From: a virus
DNA length: 22,142 bases
IMG/VR virus record: IMGVR_UViG_3300044858_001172
Coordinates: 1 to 22,142 of that record
Reading direction: 5' to 3' (one strand)
Part shown: in pieces, positions 13,773-21,734 of the stretch
How positions within the stretch are numbered: the stretch's first letter is position 1
Layout: each line of letters opens with the position of its first letter
Translations under genes and position numbers: made by a program
Notes under the pieces: model-generated
What the model was told of the DNA's origin: nothing
Databases searched by the model: none
What the model saw: the letters and a program-made list of their open reading frames with translations, nothing else

Positions 13773-16700
13773 ATGGCAGGAAAGATAAATGTCAATCTAA
13801 CCACGATTGTCCAAGGCTTTGCTCGTGCTACTCAGCAGTTCAATCAACTCGGTCAGGGCATCAATAACCTTGGTAAGGCAGCAGGTTTAGCCGGTCTAGC
13901 ATTTACCGCATTCCAGGTCGGAATGAGGGGTGCCGACTTTGCGGTTGATGCCATCTCTGGAGCTAGAGACCTTGAGCGTAACCTGCTCGGTCTCAAGTCT
14001 GTATTTGAGCAAGTCACTCCTCAGATGCGTAACTTTTCTAAAGTTGCCATAGATGTTGGTCTATCTCAAAACGAAGCAGCTAAGGCTTCAACATTTATTG
14101 GTTCGGTTCTAAAGCAATCTGGCTTTTCGATTGAAGAAACTGCCGACCTAACTGAGCGTCTGGTTAGGTTGGGAACTGACCTATCGCTGACCTATGGATA
14201 CGATGTTCAAGAAGCTTTGTTGGGTATGACTGCTCTCTTCCGTGGAGAGTATGACCCGATTGAGAAGTTCGGTGTTGCTCTGAAGCAATCCGAAATCAAC
14301 TCGGAACTAGCAGCAAGAAAACTAGATCATCTGACTGGTGCAGCTAGAAGATTTGCAGAACAGCAAATCCGTGTAGAGCTTCTATTCCAGCGATCTGCCG
14401 ATGCCCAGGGTGCATTTGAGCGTGGCACTGGAACCCTTGCTGTAGAACAACTCAAGCTGGCTGCCACCTTCAATAACATGCGTGACACGGTTGCATTCAA
14501 TCTGCTACCTGCCCTAGGACAGCTCACACAATCTTTGCGGGAATCACTTGAAGGCTATGAGCCTGAAATCAAAGAGATTTTCAATGACCTAGTTCCAATC
14601 ATCCAGAGCCTAAACACAACGCTGATGCCAGCTCTTGCCAAGCTGGGTATGGCTGTTATTGAAACATTCGGTCAGGTAGTCAAGCTAATTGGAGCCATGC
14701 TTGACCCCACAACTAGGGTTGGCGAATCCGTCTCGGCACTATTTATCCAGATACAGTCGCTCTTCCAGACAATCACTGGCGAGCAGTTAACTATTGAAGC
14801 TGTATTTGCTGGTATTACCGAGGCTGTTCGGTTTGTGGCAGATGCTATTCAAAGCGTTATTTACTTGGTTGAAAACACGGTCATTGGCCTCAAGGTCTTG
14901 GGAGACATGGCTTATGCCTTCTTTACTGGAGACTGGAGCAGACTACTCAATACTGACTGGACAGGCCAGATAAAGTCTCAAATTGCCATCAAGGATGCTG
15001 TAAATGCTCAAAGACTTGCAGTTGTTCAGCTCAATCAAGAGATTGCTAATCAGAAGGATGCTCTTGAGCGAGGCAACCGAGCTTGGGCTAATTCATGGAT
15101 GGCCCGTGGTGAGTGGGCTATCAAAGAAGGTCTTGTTCCTGACCCTAAGCAGATAATCACTGGCACGGATTCAGATGCCGATACAAAGACCAAGAAGGCA
15201 ATCAAAGACTATGTTGCCGACTTCCAAAAGAATCTACAAGATGAAATTCAAAAGCAGACCGCTACTGAGCAGCTAAGGCTTCGTGGTGCTTCTGAGGGCT
15301 TGATTAGCTCCATCCTTGCTGGTGAAGGCTGGATGAAGGTTTGGCAGCAAATCAAGTCAGGCAAGATTGTTCTTGCAGACCTACAAAATCAGTTTTACAG
15401 GACAGCAGCTGGAGCTAAAGAACTAGCAGCAGAAGCTAAAAAAGCCGCCGATGAAATAGAACAATATAACGAAGAAGTTACCGCAATCGATACACGCCTT
15501 GAGGAAGAACTAAAGGCGATTGCTGAAAAGGCTAAAGAAGCCAGGATGGGCTTTGCTGATCTTTTGGCTGGCTTTGATGTTTTACCAACCATTGAGCGTG
15601 CTATGGGCAGGTTTGAGGAGCAATTTGTTTCTCAGCTTGATTCCATCGAAAACGCACTCAAGTCTGCATTCCAGAATAAAGACCTTCTACAAGAGGGCTA
15701 TGACAACCTCCGTGCTTATGCACGAGCTGAGCTTGCTGAGCTTCAAAAGATTGGTCGTCAGCGTGACGAACTAGCCGAGCGATTCGACCTAGCCAAGGGC
15801 TTGATTGATAACTACAAGCGAGCCTTTACTGCTGCCCTTGATCTAACCTCACTATTCGGTCAGCTAAAAGAAGAGACTGAGACCCGCACCGTAACCTCCG
15901 TAAGCCGTGCTCTGATGCGTCTGGGAGGCTCTATGCGAGAGTTTGAGGTCACAATCTCTTCTACCTATGAAGAGACCATAGGTGGCATCCAAAACAAGAC
16001 ACAAGGCATCCTAGAGGGCTTTAGGGCTATGGCTGAGAAGGCCCGCACCTTTGCCGAGAATCTACGCAAGCTCCGTGATATGGGATTGAACGGCATGCTA
16101 TTCAACCAGTTGGTCGAGGCTGGTATTGAGGCTGGTGGAGAAACTGCCCAGGCTCTAGTAGAGGGTGGCAAGGACACAATCAATGAGCTCAATGATTTGT
16201 TTGAAGAGATTGATGCTGTAGGTGGTTCTCTAGGTGAGGAAGTTGCTTCTTCGCTCTACGGCACTGGCATTGACATGGCTAACGGGCTACTCGAGGGTAT
16301 TCGGTCAAAGCAAGCTGAGCTGGAGAATCAAGCTCGTGTCATGGCTCAAGCCTTCAACGCCGCCTTCCAAGCATCTCTGAGCGTTCAGGTAGACATTGCT
16401 GCCAAGGCTGCTGCCGATGCTGCTAGGGCAACTGCTGCTAGCGAGATTGCTGCTATTCCAGTCCCAGAGGCCCTCAAGGAGCCGCCAAAGATTGATCAAG
16501 CTGCTCTGACGAGAATCCGTGAACTAATTGCTCAAGCAAGTGCCTACATAACTAGCGTAGGAGACGCTACAAAACGAGCTGGTGCTGAAGTCAAGAGAAA
16601 CATCTACAGAAGCCTTGAAGCAGATATTGAAGCAGGTAGAGCCATTGACCTATCGGGTATTCGGTCAGGTATGAGCACGGCAGAGCTTGCTGCTGCTGCC

Positions 16701-16853
16701 ACAGCTGCTGGAGGAACCACAGTCAATAACTATTATGTGAATGTCACAGCAGACAGCAGAGTAAGCGGTGCCAGAGCAGGTGAGGCGACAGTCGAGGCTC
16801 TGACTAAGTTTGGAGCTATAAACGGAAACTTCAATGTATCGGTGGCTATCTAA
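13773..16853 (+). CDS. Tape measure protein
   Basis: 1026 residues, the longest gene, starting at an ATG directly after the upstream TAA. The N-terminus (LTTIVQGFARATQQFNQLGQ) is followed by a hydrophobic stretch (AAGLAGLAFTAFQVGM) and the common phage tape-measure block (VAIDVGLSQNEAAKASTFIG, LTERLVRLGTDLSLTYGYDV, ALLGMTALFRGEYDPIEKFG). A long helical body has coiled-coil segments, notably KELAAEAKKAADEIEQ and LEEELKAIAEKAKEA. The C-terminus has TTVNNYYVNVTADSRV. At about 1.5 angstroms per residue it would set a tail of roughly 150 nm. No peptidase or lysozyme domain is evident. Two GGGTATTCGGTCA segments (near 16296 and 16656) encode GIRS twice. Confidence 0.95.
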   Translation: MAGKINVNLTTIVQGFARATQQFNQLGQGINNLGKAAGLAGLAFTAFQVGMRGADFAVDAISGARDLERNLLGLKSVFEQVTPQMRNFSKVAIDVGLSQNEAAKASTFIGSVLKQSGFSIEETADLTERLVRLGTDLSLTYGYDVQEALLGMTALFRGEYDPIEKFGVALKQSEINSELAARKLDHLTGAARRFAEQQIRVELLFQRSADAQGAFERGTGTLAVEQLKLAATFNNMRDTVAFNLLPALGQLTQSLRESLEGYEPEIKEIFNDLVPIIQSLNTTLMPALAKLGMAVIETFGQVVKLIGAMLDPTTRVGESVSALFIQIQSLFQTITGEQLTIEAVFAGITEAVRFVADAIQSVIYLVENTVIGLKVLGDMAYAFFTGDWSRLLNTDWTGQIKSQIAIKDAVNAQRLAVVQLNQEIANQKDALERGNRAWANSWMARGEWAIKEGLVPDPKQIITGTDSDADTKTKKAIKDYVADFQKNLQDEIQKQTATEQLRLRGASEGLISSILAGEGWMKVWQQIKSGKIVLADLQNQFYRTAAGAKELAAEAKKAADEIEQYNEEVTAIDTRLEEELKAIAEKAKEARMGFADLLAGFDVLPTIERAMGRFEEQFVSQLDSIENALKSAFQNKDLLQEGYDNLRAYARAELAELQKIGRQRDELAERFDLAKGLIDNYKRAFTAALDLTSLFGQLKEETETRTVTSVSRALMRLGGSMREFEVTISSTYEETIGGIQNKTQGILEGFRAMAEKARTFAENLRKLRDMGLNGMLFNQLVEAGIEAGGETAQALVEGGKDTINELNDLFEEIDAVGGSLGEEVASSLYGTGIDMANGLLEGIRSKQAELENQARVMAQAFNAAFQASLSVQVDIAAKAAADAARATAASEIAAIPVPEALKEPPKIDQAALTRIRELIAQASAYITSVGDATKRAGAEVKRNIYRSLEADIEAGRAIDLSGIRSGMSTAELAAAATAAGGTTVNNYYVNVTADSRVSGARAGEATVEALTKFGAINGNFNVSVAI

Positions 16854-18070
16854 TGGCAATGCCAATCGAGAAGGTTGAAGTAGGTTTCGACACTAGCTTC
16901 TCTGGAGCAGGAAACTTCTTTGTTCTTGACGATGCTACAAAGGGTCAGCTAGATAATACTTCCTACCCATTGGGCGGATTGACTTTTATTGATGTTACTG
17001 ACAGGGTAAGAAACTTCAGCATCTCTAGGGGTCGCTCTAACCTATTCTCAGCCTTCCCAGCGGGTCAGCTAAATGTTGAGTTCAATAACCACGACAGGGC
17101 TTTCGATCCGCTATACGCTCAGTCGCCATTCGCCGGCAACATCGTGCCTAGGCGTGAAATCCGTGTATCAACAGACGATGTAGTTCAGTATGTCGGTTGG
17201 ATAGATGACTGGGGATTCAGCTATTTGCCCAACGGAGATTCGGTTGCAGAAGCTATCGCCTATGACGCTACAAGCATTATCTCTGGTCAGACCTTGGCTG
17301 CTGGAACACCCACTGCCCAGCTCACAGGTGCTCGTGTTTCTAACATCCTTGACCAAATCAACTGGTCGCCAGAGGAAAGAAACATAGAAGCAGGTGTAGC
17401 AACCCTAGGCACGGCAGTAATTGATGCCAATACAAATGCTATGAATTACCTACAGACCATTGCTCTATCTGAGCCAGGCTTGGTATTCGTAGACAAGATT
17501 GGTCGTCTAACTTTCCTAGATCGCACGCAAAGCCCTACCTCTACAGGCTTAGTTCAGTTCGGTGGAACAGGCATTCCATTCCAGTCGGTAGATGTCAGCT
17601 ATGGATCTGACAACCTCTACAACGAAGTAGTCCTAGACCGAGTAGGTGGAGGAACGGCGACAGCCACAGACACCCAAAGTGTCACAGATTACGGTCTTAG
17701 AACCCTCAGTCAGTCTGGCCTATTGCTGAATACCGACCTAGCCCTAGCAGAACTCGCCTTAGTGCTCGCCCAGCAATACTCACAGCCTGAATACAGATTC
17801 AGCAGCCTAGAGGTCGCTATTCACAAACTTGACCCCGCTGAGCAGGAAGATGTGCTGGGCTTAGAGCTCGGTTCGATAGCAAAGATAGTTTTCACCCCTA
17901 ACGGCATAGGAGACGCAATCCAGCGTTTCGTGCAGGTAATCTCAATAAATCACACGGTAAACCCACAAAACCACTTTATAGAGTTTGGCTTCCAGTCACT
18001 TGACGCTGCCTATCTAGTCCTAGATGATGCAGAGTTTGGTAAGCTAGACCTATACAGTTTGAGCTGGTAA
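16853..18070 (+). CDS. Tail tip / minor tail protein
   Basis: 405 residues. The TAATG overlap with the tape measure stop sets the start, although a second ATG lies two codons on. The protein is beta-rich. Segments VTDRVRNFSISRGRSNLFS, LNVEFNNHDRAFDPLYA and IRVSTDDVVQYVGWIDDWGF match the minor tail proteins that follow the tape measure in many actinobacteriophages and act as distal tail/hub components. A short motif near the N-terminus (VLDDATKGQLD, 24-34) recurs at the C-terminus (VLDDAEFGKLD, 389-399). No separate distal tail and tail-associated lysin genes are present, so this may be the main tip component. Contains one ATTCGGTT at 17238. Confidence 0.8.
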   Translation: MAMPIEKVEVGFDTSFSGAGNFFVLDDATKGQLDNTSYPLGGLTFIDVTDRVRNFSISRGRSNLFSAFPAGQLNVEFNNHDRAFDPLYAQSPFAGNIVPRREIRVSTDDVVQYVGWIDDWGFSYLPNGDSVAEAIAYDATSIISGQTLAAGTPTAQLTGARVSNILDQINWSPEERNIEAGVATLGTAVIDANTNAMNYLQTIALSEPGLVFVDKIGRLTFLDRTQSPTSTGLVQFGGTGIPFQSVDVSYGSDNLYNEVVLDRVGGGTATATDTQSVTDYGLRTLSQSGLLLNTDLALAELALVLAQQYSQPEYRFSSLEVAIHKLDPAEQEDVLGLELGSIAKIVFTPNGIGDAIQRFVQVISINHTVNPQNHFIEFGFQSLDAAYLVLDDAEFGKLDLYSLSW

Positions 18071-18077
18071 GGAAATC

Positions 18078-18704
18078 ATGGCAGGTCTCGGCTATAAAGT
18101 ATTCACAGCGGGCGAAGTTCTAACCGCCGCTAATGTCAACGGCTATTTGATGGAGCAGTCTGTCATGGTCTTTGCTGGCACTGCTGCCAGAGGATCAGCC
18201 CTAGGAACTGCCGTTGCTGAGGGTATGGTGGCTTATTTAAGCGATACCAATACCCTTCAGTATTACGATGGCTCAGCTTGGCAGAATGTGTCACAACCTG
18301 GCGACATTACCGCTGTAACTGCTGGCACTGGTTTAACCGGCGGTGGAAGCTCCGGTGATGTAACTCTAAATGTAAATTATGCGGCCCTAAATTCTCCAAC
18401 CGGAACTGTAACCGCTGCCTATACCGCAGTAGCAGCAGACAACAATGAGCTTCTAATTGCAGCAGGAACAGTTGCCTACACAATCACGGTTCCAGATGTC
18501 CTGTCCATTGGTGGGCGTTTGGACATTGTTCGTGATTCATCAGGAACCGTAACTATTGCCGCAGGAACAGGCATAACTGACTGGGCAGGTGCTGGCACTG
18601 CTGGAACTGCCGTAACCTTCAAAATGGATCAAAGATATAATGCTGCAACTGTATTCAAAACTGGTGCAGGTGCTTACCGAGTAGTTGGAAAGATAACTGC
18701 ATAA
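18078..18704 (+). CDS. Tail fibre / minor tail protein with trimeric-fibre repeats
   Basis: 208 residues. The ATG at 18078 is preceded by AAGGA with good spacing. The N-terminus (GYKVFTAGEVLTAANVNGYL, QSVMVFAGTAARGSALGTAV, VAYLSDTNTLQYYDGSAWQN) is a widespread phage module thought to join fibres to the tail tip. The rest is low-complexity beta (GDITAVTAGTGLTGGGSSGD, typical of trimeric fibre shafts, then VAYTITVPDVLSIGGRLDIV). It probably forms the stem to which the following small modules contribute. Its TAA overlaps the next ATG. Confidence 0.8.
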   Translation: MAGLGYKVFTAGEVLTAANVNGYLMEQSVMVFAGTAARGSALGTAVAEGMVAYLSDTNTLQYYDGSAWQNVSQPGDITAVTAGTGLTGGGSSGDVTLNVNYAALNSPTGTVTAAYTAVAADNNELLIAAGTVAYTITVPDVLSIGGRLDIVRDSSGTVTIAAGTGITDWAGAGTAGTAVTFKMDQRYNAATVFKTGAGAYRVVGKITA

Positions 18705-19291
18705 TGCCTATTCCTTTAGGAGTTCTTGCTGTTGCGGGAGCAGGGGCAGAGCCAGTTGTTGCTGGTAATGCTTATGAATGGCTTGAAACGCAAATTTTGG
18801 GGAGCGACACTACCTCTGTTACATTTTCTAATGTCAATTCAAATTATGGCTCTACTTATCAGCATTTGCAATTGAGAATTCTTGCTAGAACAGATAGAAA
18901 CGATACTGATGATTTTATTATGTTGCGATTCAATGGGGATTCTGGGAATAATTACACCTCTCACAACGTGAGAGGCAATGGAAGCAATGTTCAGTCAAGC
19001 AATCCTAGAACAAACTATCAAAACATAGAAATCAATTCAATAACCGCTAATACTCAAACAGCAAACAGTTTCGGTGCGGTGATAATTGATATTCTTGATC
19101 CTTTTGAAACCACAAAAAACACTACGATTAGGGCTATGACTGGTCTTACTGGAAGCTATAACTATGTAAGCCTCAATAGCGGGCTTTGGAATTCTACATC
19201 TGCTATAACCACTATTTTTCTAGACCAATTTTTTGGAACAGTTTTCAAAACTGGCTCTCGTTTCTCTCTATATGGTCTGAGGAGTTCATAA
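18704..19291 (+). CDS. Receptor-binding-type fibre module 1
   Basis: 195 residues, TAATG start. After a hydrophobic N-terminus (MPIPLGVLAVAGAG) comes the pattern YEWLETQILGSDTTSVTFSN, YQHLQLRILARTDRND, MLRFNGDSGNNYTSH and a final RFSLYGLRSS. This layout resembles single-domain jelly-roll tail fibre proteins of environmental phages. The two following genes share the skeleton (VTF or AF strand, TY..L.L strand, N.DSG.NY turn, closing LYG), so they look like diverged tandem copies. A role in host recognition is inferred. The composition is more A/T-rich and asparagine-rich than upstream genes. Confidence 0.75.
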   Translation: MPIPLGVLAVAGAGAEPVVAGNAYEWLETQILGSDTTSVTFSNVNSNYGSTYQHLQLRILARTDRNDTDDFIMLRFNGDSGNNYTSHNVRGNGSNVQSSNPRTNYQNIEINSITANTQTANSFGAVIIDILDPFETTKNTTIRAMTGLTGSYNYVSLNSGLWNSTSAITTIFLDQFFGTVFKTGSRFSLYGLRSS

Positions 19292-19764
19292 TGCCTACTG
19301 CTACTTATATTGCTTTGGCTAATATCACGCTAACTGGAACTGATAACTCAGTTGCTTTTACTTCTATCCCTGCCACCTACCGAGACTTGGTTTTAGTTTG
19401 GAATGGTGATTCAACTTCTGTTGGGGTTAGGCTAAACAGCGATTCAGGCTCAAACTATCCACAGGTATTTACTCAAAACGCAAGTAGCTACAGCTCAACC
19501 GATACCTCTATTGCGTTATCCAATTTTGGATGGTCTGGTAATCCGCATATGTTTATCTGCAACATCATGGACTATTCAGCAACAGACAAACACAAAACAG
19601 TTCTTAGTCGAGCAAGCATTGAAACAGCAACTACTGGTCGCTCGGTAATTATGCACGCCGCAAGATGGGCAAACACAAATGCTGTGAATACTGTGACTGT
19701 TTTCAACTTTTCTGGAAACATGAGTGCAGGGGTTACGATTGCCCTTTACGGAATAGTGAGCTAG
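19291..19764 (+). CDS. Receptor-binding-type fibre module 2
   Basis: 157 residues from ATG 19291, set by a TAATG overlap and GAGGAG upstream; the 35 extra codons open before it are read-through of the previous gene in another frame. The skeleton matches module 1: ANITLTGTDNSVAFTSIPAT, YRDLVLVWNGDSTS, VRLNSDSGSNYPQV, FICNIMDYSATDKHKTVLSR, and the closing strand VTIALYGIVS. Probably an alternative or partner host-binding subunit; the family resemblance is seen by eye and not tested by structure. Confidence 0.75.
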   Translation: MPTATYIALANITLTGTDNSVAFTSIPATYRDLVLVWNGDSTSVGVRLNSDSGSNYPQVFTQNASSYSSTDTSIALSNFGWSGNPHMFICNIMDYSATDKHKTVLSRASIETATTGRSVIMHAARWANTNAVNTVTVFNFSGNMSAGVTIALYGIVS

Positions 19765-19766
19765 AC

Positions 19767-20303
19767 ATGAGTGCTTGGACAGTTATTGCACATACTGAGG
19801 TTGGAAGCGGTGGAGCTGCAAACATTACCTTTTTGAATGTGGGAAATATTCCAGCAACTTATACCGATTTGGTAATTCTTTGTTCCCTGCGTTCAACTCA
19901 AGCTTCTAGCGTTGAACAGATAAGACTTACCATAAATACATCAACTGCAAACTTCACTAAAAGATTCTTGCAAGGAAACGGAAGTGCAACTGATTCTTTT
20001 AGTGGCAGCGATAGTCAAACTGGTTACGCTTCATCAGGCAACAACACCGCAAGCACCTTTGGAAATGCGATGATTTACATTCCAAACTATGCTGGCTCTA
20101 CAGCAAAGTCAATTTCAGCAGATGTAGTTACTGAGAATAATGCAACCGAGGCCTTTCAGGTGATTCACGCTGGACTTTGGAACATAACTGATGCCATTAC
20201 AAAAATTGCTATTTCAACTCAAAACGGCAATCTTGCTCAATATTCATCCGCAACCCTATACGGAATTACCAAGGGTTCAAGCGGCGGAGTAGTCGTTAGC
20301 TAA
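19767..20303 (+). CDS. Receptor-binding-type fibre module 3
   Basis: 178 residues from ATG 19767, two bases after the previous stop; an upstream ATG at 19665 lies inside module 2 and is unlikely. The same skeleton recurs: TEVGSGGAANITFLNVGNIP, ATYTDLVILCSLRST, IRLTINTSTANFTKR, NAMIYIPNYAGSTAKSISAD, and SATLYGITKG. It has a short glycine/valine C-terminal tail. The ribosome site is weak, so translation probably depends on coupling. It closes the tandem set before a new promoter-like box. Confidence 0.72.
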   Translation: MSAWTVIAHTEVGSGGAANITFLNVGNIPATYTDLVILCSLRSTQASSVEQIRLTINTSTANFTKRFLQGNGSATDSFSGSDSQTGYASSGNNTASTFGNAMIYIPNYAGSTAKSISADVVTENNATEAFQVIHAGLWNITDAITKIAISTQNGNLAQYSSATLYGITKGSSGGVVVS

Positions 20304-20310
20304 AGAACAG

Positions 20311-20323
20311 GTAGAATAAAAAC
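20311..20323 (+). promoter_or_regulatory. Leaderless promoter before the coiled-coil/lysis genes
   Basis: GTAGAAT (20311-20317), six bases (AAAAAC), then ATG 20324. The 16-mer GTAGAATAAAAACATG is 15/16 identical to that at 11168-11183. The nearest AGG is too far upstream to serve as a ribosome site. It may give the lysis genes their own transcript. Confidence 0.55.
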
Positions 20324-20572
20324 ATGACAGACAGACCAACACGCCTAGTTGTAGATTGCAGCCTTCCTGAAGGCCACCCTGACAAGGTGCAGATTATTCC
20401 CCTAACCGATGCTGAGATTGCAGAGCGTGAGGCACAAGCCGCACAAGCCGCTATCGAACAGGCTGAGAGGGAAGCTGCCGAGGCTCAGAAACAGGCAAAC
20501 AAAGAAAGTGCAAAGGCAAAGCTCGAAGCACTAGGTCTATCAGAGGCCGAGATACTCGCACTTCTAGGCTAG
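20324..20572 (+). CDS. Small charged coiled-coil protein
   Basis: 82 residues. A short N-terminal beta part (RLVVDCSLPEGHPDKVQIIP) is followed by LTDAEIAEREAQAAQAAIEQ and a long alanine/glutamate-rich helix, ending in KLEALGLSEAEILALL. Proteins of this make-up sit after tail fibre genes in many phages and are sometimes taken for fibre assembly helpers; the function is not established. Its ATG follows a -10-like box by six bases, and it ends two bases before the next gene. Confidence 0.75.
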   Translation: MTDRPTRLVVDCSLPEGHPDKVQIIPLTDAEIAEREAQAAQAAIEQAEREAAEAQKQANKESAKAKLEALGLSEAEILALLG

Positions 20573-20574
20573 TC

Positions 20575-20817
20575 ATGGCTGAGGAAACAAACGGCGTTCG
20601 CATAACGCAACGAGACATCTACGAAAAGCTCATCGAGGTTCAATCGGTGCAGATTGAGCTTGTTGCCGATATCAAAAACCTCAAAGACTTACCTGCCCGC
20701 ATGAATCGAGTAGAACAGAAACTCGCTCGCATGGAGTGGATTGAGAAGCTGGTTTTCACGGCTTTAGGATCGGGCATCACAGGCTTCATCGCAGCACTCT
20801 GGGCATTACTGCGATGA
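20575..20817 (+). CDS. XhlA-like membrane-anchored coiled-coil protein (lysis accessory)
   Basis: 80 residues: a polar helical N-terminus (RITQRDIYEKLIEVQSVQIE, then ARMNRVEQKLARMEW) and one C-terminal membrane segment (LVFTALGSGITGFIAALWAL). This layout is that of hemolysin XhlA-type proteins, found with holin and endolysin genes. The TGA stop overlaps the endolysin ATG (ATGA). It probably associates with the membrane from the cytoplasmic side and assists lysis. Confidence 0.75.
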   Translation: MAEETNGVRITQRDIYEKLIEVQSVQIELVADIKNLKDLPARMNRVEQKLARMEWIEKLVFTALGSGITGFIAALWALLR

Positions 20818-21236
20818 GACACCCGTTCTCTAAAAAGACAATTACCTCCCGATTCGGTGCAATCAAAGGCCGTGTTATCCCGCACCGTGGACTGGACTAC
20901 GCACCAAAAGAAGGCACACGCATTCCCGCTGTCAGCGGTGGAACCGTGCAGGTTGTCAAGTGGTCAAGCATTCTTGGTTGGGTGTTGGTGCAGACTGCCT
21001 GGGATTCGGTCAATGACAAAGTTGTTTACATCGGCTACTGCCACCTGCAAGAAGAGCCGAAGCTAAAGCCTGGAACAATCATCACTCAAAGCCAGACAGT
21101 CGGCAAAGTAGGCAATACGGGATCAGCGAGCAAGGGAGCTCACTTACACCTCACTATCGGCCCTAGGGTCAATTCAGTATTCTTCGGCACCGTCTTTGAC
21201 CCTGAGAAGTTTATTGACGAGCGACTAGATGCCTAG
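20814..21236 (+). CDS. Endolysin, M23 family peptidase
   Basis: 140 residues, a nearly bare catalytic domain. The zinc-binding motifs of LytM/M23 endopeptidases are present: HRGLDY (HXXXD) near residue 24 and GAHLHL (HXH) near residue 109, with the family's ITSRFG start, AVSGGTVQVV strand and GKVGNTGSASKGAHLH block. The substrate is expected to be peptide cross-links of peptidoglycan. There is no signal peptide, so export would depend on the holins next to it. No separate cell-wall-binding domain is visible. A virion-associated role is possible but less likely given the holin context. Confidence 0.9.
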   Translation: MRHPFSKKTITSRFGAIKGRVIPHRGLDYAPKEGTRIPAVSGGTVQVVKWSSILGWVLVQTAWDSVNDKVVYIGYCHLQEEPKLKPGTIITQSQTVGKVGNTGSASKGAHLHLTIGPRVNSVFFGTVFDPEKFIDERLDA

Positions 21237-21450
21237 TTGGAAGCATCGCCGTAGGCTTATTTACATGAGCTTTGCGTTGTCTGCCCTAATGATTCTTTTC
21301 GGTGCGGCTACCTACGCCTCTGACAGTTCGGTTAGCAGGGAACTGATAATCGGGGGAGTTGCCTTGATTTCTATAATCCTTACCGCTTATACTGCATTTG
21401 CTACATACGAAGATGTAAAGATAAGGAAGCGGGACAATGAAGATATTTAG
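21229..21450 (+). CDS. Putative holin with two membrane segments
   Basis: 73 residues overlapping the endolysin end by eight bases. Basic N-terminus (MPSWKHRRR), membrane segment 1 (LIYMSFALSALMILFGAAT), a short loop, membrane segment 2 (ELIIGGVALISIILTAYTAF) and a charged tail (VKIRKRDNEDI). The two-helix, basic-tail layout and position fit a class II holin or a holin partner. No family is recognised by name. Confidence 0.7.
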   Translation: MPSWKHRRRLIYMSFALSALMILFGAATYASDSSVSRELIIGGVALISIILTAYTAFATYEDVKIRKRDNEDI

Positions 21451-21634
21451 CGTTGCATTTTGGAGAGATTATGCAGGAGAGCGAGCTGTAAAGACCGTAG
21501 CTCAGTCGGCAATAGCTTTCCTAGGAACAGGATCTATGGGTCTGTTTACGATTGATTGGGTAAGCTTGGCTTCGGTTTCACTTGGTGCCGGATTTCTTTC
21601 AATCCTGACCTCAGTTGCTTTCAAAAAGGACTAA
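21437..21634 (+). CDS. Holin, r1t-like
   Basis: 65 residues overlapping the previous gene by 14 bases. The sequence FWRDYAGERAVKTVAQSAIA, then FLGTGSMGLFTIDWVSLASV and SLGAGFLSILTSVAF is close to the r1t-type holin pattern common in actinobacteriophages: amphipathic start, two membrane segments, short lysine tail (FKKD). It is the last gene of the late region; a structured non-coding stretch and a terminator follow. Confidence 0.85.
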   Translation: MKIFSVAFWRDYAGERAVKTVAQSAIAFLGTGSMGLFTIDWVSLASVSLGAGFLSILTSVAFKKD

Positions 21635-21644
21635 GCTAGTCTTG

Positions 21645-21702
21645 CTCGGCTGTTATTCGACATCCTTGTTCGCTTGTCCATAAGCCTCCTAGCTAAGCCG
21701 AG
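21645..21702 (+). other. Long-range inverted repeat at the end of the late operon
   Basis: CTCGGCT (21645-21651) is complementary to AGCCGAG (21696-21702), enclosing 44 bases. It could cap the 3' end of the late mRNA just before the terminator. I tested it for a tRNA and rejected that. No gene is seen in 21635-21705. Confidence 0.4.
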
Positions 21703-21705
21703 TAG

Positions 21706-21733
21706 CCCCCGTCTAAATGGCGGGGGTTTCTTA
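21706..21733 (+). terminator. Intrinsic terminator of the late operon
   Basis: CCCCCGTC (21706-21713) pairs with GGCGGGGG (21719-21726), eight pairs with one G-T, followed by TTTCTTATTT. It ends right before a TTGACA box. Confidence 0.88.
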
Positions 21734-21734
21734 T

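Noticed and set aside
14666-16666. ATTCGGTC copies (14666, 15854, 16299, 16659, plus 21004) as a second independent motif
   Set aside because: They look like one-base variants of ATTCGGTT, four of them in the tape measure gene, and two lie in a repeated GIRS-coding segment. Noted as variants, not a separate system.
21636-21705. Possible tRNA at the end of the late operon
   Set aside because: The acceptor-like 7-base stem exists, but there is no T-arm (GTTCRANNC with flanking stem), no plausible anticodon arm on either strand and no CCA-type end.
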